NCBI GenBank assembly: GCA_963724285.1
Contig: CAVRUD010000026.1
Span: 62,001 to 126,000 of the forward strand
Length of the DNA stretch: 64,000 nt
Source: CAVRUD01 sp963724285
GTDB lineage: Bacteria; Chloroflexota; Chloroflexia; Thermomicrobiales; UBA6265
Reading direction: 5' to 3'
Positions 35,912 to 44,510 of this stretch are shown piece after piece. The position numbers were made by a program, and so were the translations under genes. Numbering within the stretch: the first letter of the stretch is position 1; each line of letters opens with the position of its first letter. A model generated the notes under the pieces. It had not been told where the DNA came from, made no database searches, and was given only the letters and a program-made list of their open reading frames with translations.

Positions 35912-38900
35912 GTGGCGCTCTTTTCTACTGCAGGGTTGGCACGCGGGAGCGCGCGCCATCCATGGCTCATGATTCTGTTGTGGATCCTATTTATTGCTGG
36001 TGCGGCCGTCGCGCAGGGCCACCTGGAAAGCGCGCTGGACGGCGACGACAGCTTCACCAACAACCCGGATGCCAAACGAGGCGCCGATCTTGTCCAGGAG
36101 CGGATGGGCGGGGCCGATCCGATGTCGGAGACGGTCATCGTCCGCTCGGAGACGGCGACGGTCGACGATCCCGCCTTCCGTGCGGAAGTCGAGCAGACGA
36201 CCGCAACGCTGCTCGGATTTACCGATGGCGTCCAGAGCGCCGTTTCGTACTACGACCTGCTCGACGCGGGCGATGCCACCGCGGAACAACTCGTCTCTGA
36301 CGACCGCCACACGACGATCATCCCCGTCAACCTGCTGACGGTCGATGAGGAGCTGGTGGCGGAGCCGGAAGCGTACGTCGATCTCGTCGAGACGCTGGGT
36401 AGCGATGGATTTGAGGTCTACAGCGTCGGCGGCGCGACCGCGGACATAACCTTCGACGAGATCGTGTCGGAGGATATCGCCAAGGGCGAGATGGTCGGCA
36501 TTCCGATCGCGATCGTCGTCCTGATCGTCGTCTTCGGCGCCCTGGTCGCCGTTGGCCTGCCGCTCATCCTGGCGCTCGTGTCGATCTTCATCGCCGTCGG
36601 GCTGGCCGCCATGGTCGGCCAGGTGATCCCGCTCGAGGACACCGTCATCAGCCTGATCACGATGATTGGCCTCGCCGTCGGGATCGACTACGCCCTGTTC
36701 GTCGTTGAACGCTACCGGGAAGAACGGCGGCGCGGCATCGAGAAGCGCGACGCGATCGAGCGGGCCGGAGCGAGCGCCAGCAAGGCGGTCGTCTTCTCCG
36801 GGGTTACCGTCGTCATTGCTCTCCTGGGCATGTTCCTCATCCCGGTGACGGTCTTCCAGGGTCTGGGCATCGGCGCGGCGCTGGTCGTCATCGTGGCGGT
36901 GCTCGCCAGCCTGACCTTGATCCCGGCGATGCTCAGCATCCTTGGCGACAAGATTGACTGGCCCCGGCGCAAGCGCAAGACCGTTTCCCGAGAATCGGCC
37001 CATGACCCCGCCGCGATCTATCGCGGATTCTGGGGCCGCATTACCAGGGTCGTGATGGCCCGCCCCGCGATCAGCGCGATCCTGGCGATCGGCATCCTCG
37101 TCGCGGCCGCCTGGAGCGCCACGGATCTCAAGACCGGTGAGCCCGGCCTGAACAGCCTGCCGGACAGTGACCTGAAGACCGGCTACGAGATCATCAGTAC
37201 CGAGTTCTACGCCGGGGTCGTCGATCCGGTTGAAATCGTGATCGACGCGCCCGCCAACGATCCGGCAACCCAGGCCGGCGTGACCGCCCTCGTCGACGCC
37301 CTGGCCCAGGATCCGATCTACGGCCCGGCCACGATCGAGACGAGCGACGCGGGCGATCTGACCCTGGTGTCCGTGCCGATGTCGCTGGATGCCGCCGATC
37401 CCGCCGCCGAGACCGCGGTCAAGAACCTGCGCGAGGAGACGATTCCCGCCGCCTTCGAAGGAAGTGACGCCGAGGTCTACGTCACCGGTGACATTGCCTT
37501 CAACCTCGACTTCAACACCATCCTGAACGATTACACCCCGATCGTCTTCGCCTTCGTCCTGGGCCTGAGCTTCCTGCTGCTGATGGTCGCGTTCCGCTCG
37601 ATCGTGGTGCCGCTGAAGGCGATTATCCTCAACCTGCTCTCGGTCGGCGCGGCCTACGGGCTCCTCGTGCTGGTCTTCCAGAAGGGCTACGGCGCGGATC
37701 TCCTCGGGTTGCAGGAATCGCCGGTTGTCACCGCCTGGATCCCGATCTTCCTGTTCTGCATCCTGTTCGGCCTGAGCATGGACTACCACGTCTTCCTGCT
37801 CAGCAGGATCCGGGAGCACTACGACATCACCAAGCGGAACCGTGAGTCGGTCGCGTTCGGACTGCACGCCACCGCCAAGATCATCACCGGCGCGGCCGTG
37901 ATCATGGTTGCGGTCTTCTGGGGGTTCGCCTCCGGCCGGTTGGTGGATATGCAGCAGATGGGCTTCGGCCTGGCGGTCGCGGTCCTGATCGACGCCACGA
38001 TCGTCCGCTCAATCCTTGTCCCGGCGAGCATGGCCCTCCTGGGCAAATGGAACTGGTATCTCCCGCGCTGGCTCGAATGGCTGCCCGACCTCCGGGTCGA
38101 AGGTCCCGCCGATGCCGCTCTCCCCGAAGCCACCCCTGGGGCGGCTTCGGCCGGTCCCGCCGGAGTTGCCGCCCCTGCCGGCGTGGCGACTCACCTCGGA
38201 CATGGCTTCCCCGCCGGCGACTTTGGGCACGCTCAGTCAACCGGCCACGCTTTCCACGGTAGTCTGGAGGGACACCATGGGCGTCTTGGCCATCACGATG
38301 CGACCAGCACCGTGCCGGTGAACACCCCGAGTTCATTCCAGGCCGATCCGAACGTCGCGTACACGTCTTACCCACCTATTGACCAGACCGCCGCCGCGTT
38401 CGCTGGAGCGGCAACCGCCCCGTCCGGAACGCCGATTGCGGCCGGTTCAACGCCGCAGCCTGCCATGGAGGACGAGAGCAGGTTCCTCAAAATGATCGCG
38501 GTCCCGTTCGAGGGTCGGACCTACATGTCGATCGCCTACCTGCTGCTGTCGCTGCCGCTCGGGATCGCGTATTTCACGTTCCTCGTCGTGGGGATTGCGA
38601 TCGGGCTCGGCTCGTTGATGGTCGTCCTGGGCGTGCCGGTGTTGATTCTGACCATTTCCTTGGCCTGGAAGTTCATGTCGATCGAGCGCCACCTCGCCGG
38701 ATCGGTCCTGGGCCAGTCGATCCCGGCCCCGTTCACCGAGGCCGATCACCAGCCATCGTTCTGGTCGCGACTGAAGGCCCGCCTGCTGCACCCCTCGACC
38801 TACAAGGGGATCGCCTTCCTCCTGGCAAAGCTTCCAATCGGAATCGCCTCGTTCGCCCTGACGACCTTCGCCGTCAGTGTCCCGATCGCGCTCGCCCTAA

Positions 38901-39088
38901 GCCTGGCGACGTTCCCGTTCGAAGATGCCCGAATGGACTTCCTCGGCAGGGAGGTCGATACGATCCAGGAAGCGCTCGCTTGCACGATCCTGGCGCCGGT
39001 GGTCATCCTGCTCGCGCTGCACCTCATGAACGCCGCCGCCGGCATGTTCGCCCGGCTGGCCCGTGGCGCGGTCGGTGGGGCCGCGTAG
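35912..39088 (+). CDS. MMPL/RND transporter fused to a C-terminal putative sensor domain
   Basis: 1058 residues from a GTG at 35912, preceded by GGAGG eight bases upstream. The first part is an MMPL exporter: one transmembrane span near residue 30, a soluble domain, five spans near 190-360 (with the GLAVGIDYALFVVERYREE motif), a second soluble domain, then spans near 545-720 containing GLSMDYHVFLLSRIRE. A low-complexity His/Gly/Ala/Pro linker (about 740-860) follows. The last 190 residues carry another four-span membrane domain (RTYMSIAYLLLSLPLGIAYF, ERHLAGSVLGQSIP) that resembles the actinobacterial 'putative sensor' family. MMPL proteins export lipids or hydrophobic compounds by proton motive force. 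Confidence 0.88.
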   Translation: MALFSTAGLARGSARHPWLMILLWILFIAGAAVAQGHLESALDGDDSFTNNPDAKRGADLVQERMGGADPMSETVIVRSETATVDDPAFRAEVEQTTATLLGFTDGVQSAVSYYDLLDAGDATAEQLVSDDRHTTIIPVNLLTVDEELVAEPEAYVDLVETLGSDGFEVYSVGGATADITFDEIVSEDIAKGEMVGIPIAIVVLIVVFGALVAVGLPLILALVSIFIAVGLAAMVGQVIPLEDTVISLITMIGLAVGIDYALFVVERYREERRRGIEKRDAIERAGASASKAVVFSGVTVVIALLGMFLIPVTVFQGLGIGAALVVIVAVLASLTLIPAMLSILGDKIDWPRRKRKTVSRESAHDPAAIYRGFWGRITRVVMARPAISAILAIGILVAAAWSATDLKTGEPGLNSLPDSDLKTGYEIISTEFYAGVVDPVEIVIDAPANDPATQAGVTALVDALAQDPIYGPATIETSDAGDLTLVSVPMSLDAADPAAETAVKNLREETIPAAFEGSDAEVYVTGDIAFNLDFNTILNDYTPIVFAFVLGLSFLLLMVAFRSIVVPLKAIILNLLSVGAAYGLLVLVFQKGYGADLLGLQESPVVTAWIPIFLFCILFGLSMDYHVFLLSRIREHYDITKRNRESVAFGLHATAKIITGAAVIMVAVFWGFASGRLVDMQQMGFGLAVAVLIDATIVRSILVPASMALLGKWNWYLPRWLEWLPDLRVEGPADAALPEATPGAASAGPAGVAAPAGVATHLGHGFPAGDFGHAQSTGHAFHGSLEGHHGRLGHHDATSTVPVNTPSSFQADPNVAYTSYPPIDQTAAAFAGAATAPSGTPIAAGSTPQPAMEDESRFLKMIAVPFEGRTYMSIAYLLLSLPLGIAYFTFLVVGIAIGLGSLMVVLGVPVLILTISLAWKFMSIERHLAGSVLGQSIPAPFTEADHQPSFWSRLKARLLHPSTYKGIAFLLAKLPIGIASFALTTFAVSVPIALALSLATFPFEDARMDFLGREVDTIQEALACTILAPVVILLALHLMNAAAGMFARLARGAVGGAA

Positions 39089-39108
39089 CGTTCGATTTCG
39101 TCGTTGGC

Positions 39109-39688
39109 CTACGTGGACGCCTGGCGGCTCTGTCGCCAGGCGTCTCGCGCTGCCAGCCAGTCCTCCCGCAACAGGTCGAACACGAGGGTGTCACGGTAGA
39201 CGCCGTCCTTGTAGTCGTCCCACCTGAGCCGGCCGGCGAACCGGTAGCCCTGTTTCCTCAGCGCCGCGGCCGATCGGGTATTCGGCTCCCAGACATGCGA
39301 GCAGATCGCGTGGAGATGGAGGTGGTCGAAGCAGTATTCGAGCAGGAGGTGCTTGGCTTCCGGCCCATAGCCCTGATTGCGATAAAGGGCGAACAGAAAG
39401 ATGCCCGTCTCACCGGTGCGGTTGATCAGATCGAGGTGATCGATGTTCAAGCTGCCGATCACCTCGTCGTTGGCGATCAGGCAGACAGCGAACGATACCT
39501 CCGTCCGGCATGCCCGGCTTCAACGGTTGCTCGATCATCCGTTCCCAGGCCATCGGACTGACCGGAAACCTGCCTCGCTCGAAGAAGGTCTCGGGTTCGT
39601 GTGTCAGGCCGTTGGCAAACGCCTCGGCGTCATCCGCTTCCTGGGGCCGCAAATAGACGCGCTCGCCAACCACGATCGGATTTTTCAT
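39109..39688 (-). CDS. GNAT acetyltransferase, frameshifted
   Basis: About 192 residues. ATG at 39688 gives VVGERVYLRPQEADDAEAFANG; the frame shifts near 39500 at GGAGGT, and removing one G restores SFAVCLIANDEVIGSLNIDHLD. The acetyl-CoA loop is NQGYGPEAKHLLLEYCFDHL and the end motif is EPNTRSAAALRKQGYRFAGR. The start overlaps the stop of the upstream GNAT-like gene (ATGA), so the two are coupled. Confidence 0.82.
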
Positions 39689-40251
39689 GCCTGGTCACGC
39701 TCTCCCATGCCACCCTCGGCCGCCACCCGGGCGGCGCGGCGTGGATTCAACGCCTGAAGCTGGATCATGTCGACCCGACCGCCCGGCCTGGCCAGAAACT
39801 CGCGCAGCCGAATCTGCTGCGACATTCCCAGCTCGCCGGCAGCCTCCAGGGTCCGCGTCTGATCCGCGGCAATGTTGACGGTGATCGTCAACGTTTCCGC
39901 CTCGTTCAGCAGCCAGGGCACGAGGAGCTTGAGAACGTCGGCCTGAGTCCGGTCGGCCTCGTCAAACTCGAGGGTCGGCGCAAAGCGGAGCGAGACCTCG
40001 GCCGCGGGACCCGTTGGATGCTCGATGATGACGCCGCCGACGACCTGGTCATCCGCTACGCGCACGACCATGAGATGAATGGGGGAGTTAACCCACCAGA
40101 CCCCCTTTAACTTGTCCTTGAGATAGGTCTCCGCTTTCCCGGAGCCAACCGGCAAGACGCTCGGATACCAGTTTGCCGATGCGGCGATGTCGTCCTTGAG
40201 CGGCGCGCGCAGATAGAGCCGCTCGCCGGTCAGGTAGCTGGGCCCAGGCAC
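39685..40251 (-). CDS. GNAT-like acetyltransferase
   Basis: 188 residues; GTG at 40251 preceded by GGAG. GERLYLRAPLKDDIAASANWYP is a RimJ/RimL-type N-terminus and VVGGVIIEHPTGPAAEVSLRF the central strands. The acetyl-CoA loop is weak: where a GxGxA turn is expected the sequence reads EADRTQADVLKLLVPWLL. It may bind acetyl-CoA poorly or have lost activity. Coupled to the following GNAT by an ATGA overlap. Confidence 0.75.
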   Translation of the reverse strand: MPGPSYLTGERLYLRAPLKDDIAASANWYPSVLPVGSGKAETYLKDKLKGVWWVNSPIHLMVVRVADDQVVGGVIIEHPTGPAAEVSLRFAPTLEFDEADRTQADVLKLLVPWLLNEAETLTITVNIAADQTRTLEAAGELGMSQQIRLREFLARPGGRVDMIQLQALNPRRAARVAAEGGMGERDQA

Positions 40252-40383
40252 CTCGATTCTCCTTACGCCAGTCGTTCCGCGGAGCGCGGATTTGGAACCT
40301 GATCCCGGTCGTGGTTCAATGGCGAGGATTATATGGTGGGCTTCAGGTTGCGAAACCTTTCGTCAGGGAGGAGAACGGTCCCG

Positions 40384-41893
40384 GTGGTTGCCCCGGTACA
40401 ACTGCACATCGATCTGGACGGCACCAGGTCTCGGGATTGCGCCGCCCTGGAGGTGTCCTCCTGATCTCCTGCTACGAACTCGGCCACCAACCCCTGACCC
40501 TGGCGTCCCCGTTCGCCCATCTCACCCAAGCGGGGTTTGCGCCGTCCACATTGGATACGAGCGTCGAGACGCTGCTGTCTGAGGCGGTCAGCGCCGCAGG
40601 CCTGGTCGCGATTTCGGTCCCGATGCACACCGCGCTCAGGTTGGGCGCGGCGATTGCCACCCAGGTCCGAGAGATCAACCCAGCAGCCCATATCTGCTTC
40701 TATGGCCTGTATGCCAATCTGAACGCCGAGTACCTGCTCGGAGCGGATCGCGGGGACAGCGTCATCGGGGGCGAGTACGAAGCTCCCCTACTGGAGCTTG
40801 CCCGGGCGCTCGATGAACAGCTCAGAACCCACGGTTCCAGACAATCGACATCGCCGGTGTGGGTACCCGGTTGCGTCCCGCGCCTCCCGTCTTGCAGCGC
40901 CCGGAGCCGATCGTCCCCCTTCGTCAGGAGCTCCCGCCGCTGCGCTCCTACGCCGGCCTTGAACGCGACGGCGTGATCGTCCCGGCCGGATACGTCGAGG
41001 CGACCCGCGGCTGCCACCACACCTGTCGCCATTGTCCGATCACGCCAGTCTACGGCGGTCGGCTTGCGGTCGTCCCGCGCCACCTGGTCCTCGAAGATGC
41101 CCGCCGCCAGATCGCCTCTGGGGCGCGGCACATCACCTTCGGCGACCCCGATTTCTTCAACGGCCCGACCCACTCTCTGCGCATCTGCCGTGAACTCCAC
41201 GCCGAGTTCCCGAGCGTGACCTTCGACGCCACGATCAAGGTCGAGCACCTGCTTGAGCACCGCAATCGGCTGCCAGAGCTGGCCGAACTCGGATGCGCAT
41301 TCGTCGTCTCGGCGGTCGAGTCGTTGAGCGACGAGGTTTTGCTGCGCCTGGACAAGGGGCACAATCGCCAAGACATCCAGGAGGCGCTGGCCGCCCTCGA
41401 CGAGGTCGGCGTGCCAATGCGGCCCTCCCTGTTGCCCTTCAGCCCCTGGGAGAACCTCGACGGCTACCGCGACCTGATCCGCTGGATCGCCGACGCCGAT
41501 CTCTACGACAACATCGACCCGGTGATGATGGCGATCCGGCTGCTGATTCCGCCCGGGTCCGCGATCCTGGACGACCCCGACCGTGACGCCTGGCTCGGTG
41601 ACCTCGACGCGGAAGCCTTCACCTACCGGTGGACTCATCCCGATCCGCGGATGGACCGGCTTTACCGGGAAGTCTCAGCGATTGTCGAGGATGCCACCCG
41701 GACGCTGGCACCCAATCGCGAAACATTCGTCCACATCTGGAACGCGTCCTACGCGGTTGATGACGACCGCGATGCTCCTCCCCTGCCTCAGCCAAAGGTG
41801 ATTCGGCCGAAACCGCCTCGCCTAACCGAGAGTTGGTTCTGCTGAGCAGAGCCGACCGCGGACCAGTTTGGTTCGCCGCAGCAGCGCCCTTAG
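40384..41893 (+). CDS. Radical SAM selenoprotein with Cys-Sec-Ala-Glu-Pro tail (frameshifted)
   Basis: A Rossmann-like, probably B12-binding-type N domain (VLLISCYELGHQPLTLASP onward) precedes a radical SAM core with the iron-sulfur motif RGCHHTCRHC (CxxxCxxC). One base is missing near 40834; adding it joins RTHG to FQTIDIAGVGTRLRP. A second missing base near 40452 would link the body to a GTG at 40384 that has GGGAGGAG upstream; otherwise the start is unclear. The TGA at 41843-41845 follows TGC and is followed in frame by GCA GAG CCG, then 13 more codons to TAG at 41891. Read as selenocysteine this gives the CUAEP tail I recall for a radical SAM (seleno)protein family. Its reaction is unknown. 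Confidence 0.82.
41846..41880 (+). promoter_or_regulatory. Candidate bacterial SECIS element
   Basis: Twelve bases after the in-frame TGA, GCGGACC (41858-41864) pairs with GGTTCGC (41870-41876), six Watson-Crick pairs and one G-U, around the five-base loop AGTTT. Bacterial SECIS hairpins lie directly after the UGA with a G among the first two loop bases; here the second loop base is G. The stem is short, so support is moderate. Confidence 0.55.
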
Positions 41894-42016
41894 AGCGCCA
41901 ATCAAAGCCCCTCGCGGCGGCGGACGCCAGGTTGAAACTTGGCGCTGAACCGACGGAGTCCCTCCGGGACTGGGCCGAACGGCGCGGCGCCCGACGGGTG
42001 TGATAGGCGCTCTTAG
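41890..42016. repeat. MITE-like element with TTAGAGCGCC ends, copy 1
   Basis: TTAGAGCGCCAATCA at the left end and GTGTGATAGGCGCTCTTAG at the right end are inverted repeats; the interior has GTCCCTCCGGGAC-type palindromes. A second copy is at 48467-48606. The TAG that ends the selenoprotein tail lies in its left end. Confidence 0.8.
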
Positions 42017-42123
42017 TTCAAACGGAATGGAATAACGCTTTCTCCCGTGCCTACCGGTCACAGCATCGGTTCTCGGCGTGATTCCCTCATCTCCAAAACC
42101 GTGATCGCGGCGTCACCTTCGGC

Positions 42124-42177
42124 TTGACGGCGAGTGGCGAGGAGCGATAGACTGGCAGGAAATAGAACATATGTTCT
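42124..42177 (+). promoter_or_regulatory. Promoter with LexA-type SOS box before sigma factor gene
   Basis: TTGACG (42124-42129) and TAGACT (42148-42153) are 18 bases apart. Just downstream, AGAACATATGTTCT (42164-42177) is a perfect palindrome that matches the GAAC-N4-GTTC LexA box of Gram-positive-type bacteria. Its placement over the expected transcript start would block transcription until DNA damage. Confidence 0.65.
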
Positions 42178-42262
42178 TTTTCCGAACTCGTGCCAGCACC
42201 CGGCGTCCTTCCCTCCCTGGCATCCCCGGGCCATCTGGCGATTCGCCGCACCCGGAGGTTCG

Positions 42263-42841
42263 ATGGGCACCGACGCGGTTTCGCTTGACATCGAATCAGT
42301 GGCACGGGAGGCAGTATCCGCAAAGGCGGGAAATCGCGCGGCACGGAACACCCTGTTCCACACCTTCCGCCCCGCCGTTGCCCGGTTCTTCGCCCGCTAC
42401 GCCCGTCGTGCCCACGAGAGCGCCGCCTGGGATATGGAGGATCTGCACCAGGAGTCCTTCCTCGTCTTCGTGGAGGTTCTCGACGCCTGGCCAGGCTCCG
42501 GCGACTTCGTCGCCTATTTCTACGCCGTCTTCCCGAAACGCCTGGCGACCGCCGTTCGCCATCTCGACGGCAGCCAGCCGTGGATCCGGTACGGCATCTC
42601 GGCGGAGGGCACGGATGACCCGTCGCAGCGGCTCGACTCACGGGCGATGCTCAACGATTTCGTCGCCCTCCTTTCACCGCCGGAGCGGCAAATTCTGGCA
42701 CTGCACGCCTGGGAATCGCTCGCGCTTCCGGACGTCGCCCGCCATGCCGGACTGAGTCTGGACGACACCCGGAGGCACTGGCGCCGCATCCGGCGCAAGG
42801 CGCGGGCATTCTCCTCCAACCAGGCGCCGCCGGGGCATTGA
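42263..42841 (+). CDS. Sigma-70 family RNA polymerase sigma factor (ECF-like)
   Basis: 192 residues; ATG at 42263 with GGAGG only four bases upstream (the open frame continues upstream past the SOS box and is not expected to be used). Region 2-like helices (RNTLFHTFRPAVARFFARYA, WDMEDLHQESFLVFVEVLDAW) and a region 4 helix-turn-helix (LLSPPERQILALHAWESLALPDVARHAG) are seen, with no other domain. No anti-sigma gene is adjacent. The upstream palindrome suggests control by LexA. Confidence 0.82.
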   Translation: MGTDAVSLDIESVAREAVSAKAGNRAARNTLFHTFRPAVARFFARYARRAHESAAWDMEDLHQESFLVFVEVLDAWPGSGDFVAYFYAVFPKRLATAVRHLDGSQPWIRYGISAEGTDDPSQRLDSRAMLNDFVALLSPPERQILALHAWESLALPDVARHAGLSLDDTRRHWRRIRRKARAFSSNQAPPGH

Positions 42842-42864
42842 GCTGGCGGACTGGAACGCCGTGT

Positions 42865-42898
42865 AAAAAGGCCGGCCGCGTCACCGCGTCGCCCGGCC
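42865..42898 (-). terminator. Rho-independent terminator facing the sigma factor gene
   Basis: On the minus strand GGCCGG(G) pairs with CCGGCC around an inner CGCG-GTGA-CGCG stem and is followed by TTTTTA. It should end leftward transcripts that come through the MFS gene. 42899-43088 between it and the MFS stop holds no recognised gene. Confidence 0.7.
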
Positions 42899-43088
42899 AA
42901 CCATTGCGATGAGCGCTCTAGTAGAGCGTCAAGGCTCAAATGCCGGGCGGAGGCGGCGAAGCGTGTGGCGTGTGGCGGCCGCGGTTGAACTCCCGGTTGA
43001 TGGTGCCGCTGCCGACGCCGAGGCGAAGGCGGCCTGGGCCCCTCCACCCGTCGGCCAACCGCCGGCGTTCGCCAAACCGGGGCCCCGA

Positions 43089-44351
43089 TCAGGGCGGGCT
43101 CGCCCTGGGACGTCCGGGGCGCGCCGCCGCCACGCGTGCCAGCGTCCGCAGGACGAACGCTCCCGCGGCGACGTAGCCCAGGCTGTCGATCGTCAGCACG
43201 GCGACCGCGCCGAGTCGTTCCGTCGCCAGCCCGGCGATCGCCGCCCCGACGATCATCAGCAGCGCCGAGGTCGCCAGCAGCGCGCCCAAGACGCGACCCC
43301 GGTACGCATCCGGCGCCTCGGTCTGCAGCGCCGCCGCGTACCCGGTCCCGCTCACCGTCGCCGCCACGCCGCCGACGGCCATCAGGAGCAGCCCGAGCCC
43401 GATCCCCGCCACGAACGCCGGGTAGTTGAAGAGCGCCAAGTCGATCACCCCGATCCCGACCCACCCCCAGCCGAGCAGGAAGAGAGGCGGGCGCCCCTTG
43501 CCCCACGCACCGACCGCCACCGCCCCGACCAGCCCCCCGACCGCCTGCGCGCTCAGCAGCCAGCCGGCTTCCCGCGTCCCGCCCCCCAGCGCCTCGTCGA
43601 TGTAGACCCAGAACGCCGTCTGCATCACGCCCTCGCCCAACGAGGCGATCGCGAAGCCCCCGAACACGACGCGGAGCACCCGGTTGTCCCGGATCAGGCG
43701 CAACCCGGCCAGCCACTCCCGCCAGGCGGCCGCCCAGCTCCCCGCCACCCCGGCGGCGGCCGGCTGCGGCGTCCGCTCCGGTCGCGTCCGGACGGCGATC
43801 GCCGCGATCATCCCCGCCGCGATCAGGTACGAGGCGGCGTCCGCCGCGACGGCCCCGCCCAGGCCGAACCGCGCCGCGACGAGCCCGCCGAGGGCCGGCC
43901 CGACCAGGCGGCTGAGGTTGTCGTTCAGCGCGTTGAGGGCGTTGGCCGGGATCAGGTGCTCCTCGCCGACCAGGCGGGGCAGCAGCGCGTTCTCGGCCGG
44001 GCGGAAGAACTGGCCCACGGCCGAGAGGGCGGCGGCGACGACGTAGACGATCCAGACCCGCTCGGCGGAGTCGACCGCCAGCAGCGGCAGGAGGAGCGGC
44101 GCCCGCACGAGGTTGGCGGCCACCATCGTCCGCCGGCGGTCCCAGCGGTCGACGAAGACGCCGGCGACCGAGCCGAGGACCAGCGCGGAGAGCTTGTTCG
44201 CGATCAGGATGCCGCCCGTGGCCAGGGCCGACCCGGTCAGCTCGTAGACCGCGAGCGGGAGGGCGACGGCGAGCATCCAGTCGCCCGTGTACGAGACCAA
44301 CCCGGCGAACCAGAGCAGGGCGAAGTCGCGCCGCCGCAGAACCGTGCGCAT
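43089..44351 (-). CDS. MFS transporter
   Basis: 420 residues with about 11-12 hydrophobic spans; ATG at 44351 right after GGGGGAG (an earlier in-frame start at 44393 lacks support). The family signature between spans 2 and 3 is GVFVDRWDRRRTMVAANL. The overall pattern (RRRDFALLWFAGLVSYTGDWM, FFRPAENALLPRLV) matches MFS_3/enterobactin-exporter-like (EntS) drug or siderophore exporters. No regulator is adjacent, and the substrate is unknown. The coding sequence is even richer in CGCC/GCCG words than its neighbours, a weak hint of separate ancestry. Confidence 0.92.
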   Translation of the reverse strand: MRTVLRRRDFALLWFAGLVSYTGDWMLAVALPLAVYELTGSALATGGILIANKLSALVLGSVAGVFVDRWDRRRTMVAANLVRAPLLLPLLAVDSAERVWIVYVVAAALSAVGQFFRPAENALLPRLVGEEHLIPANALNALNDNLSRLVGPALGGLVAARFGLGGAVAADAASYLIAAGMIAAIAVRTRPERTPQPAAAGVAGSWAAAWREWLAGLRLIRDNRVLRVVFGGFAIASLGEGVMQTAFWVYIDEALGGGTREAGWLLSAQAVGGLVGAVAVGAWGKGRPPLFLLGWGWVGIGVIDLALFNYPAFVAGIGLGLLLMAVGGVAATVSGTGYAAALQTEAPDAYRGRVLGALLATSALLMIVGAAIAGLATERLGAVAVLTIDSLGYVAAGAFVLRTLARVAAARPGRPRASPP

Positions 44352-44510
44352 CCGCTCCCCCCGCGCCGACCCGGTGTGGCATCCGCCCGGCACAAGTTTA
44401 TACCGGGTTCGTGGATGGCCATGGGGACGGTGCGCGAACCGCCCGGCGGTCTGTCAGGGGCGATCTACCCGGCATTTGACGCTTGACGCACCACTAGAAG
44501 TCTCGTGGAC

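Noticed and set aside
40290..40380. Possible tRNA or cobalamin riboswitch before the radical SAM gene
   Set aside because: The words GGTTCAA and a GAAACC motif are present, but no acceptor stem, anticodon arm or B12-box could be assembled.
42899..43088. Small gene between the MFS stop and the terminator
   Set aside because: Short frames rich in Arg/Pro or Gly look like GC-rich noise; none has a ribosome-binding site.
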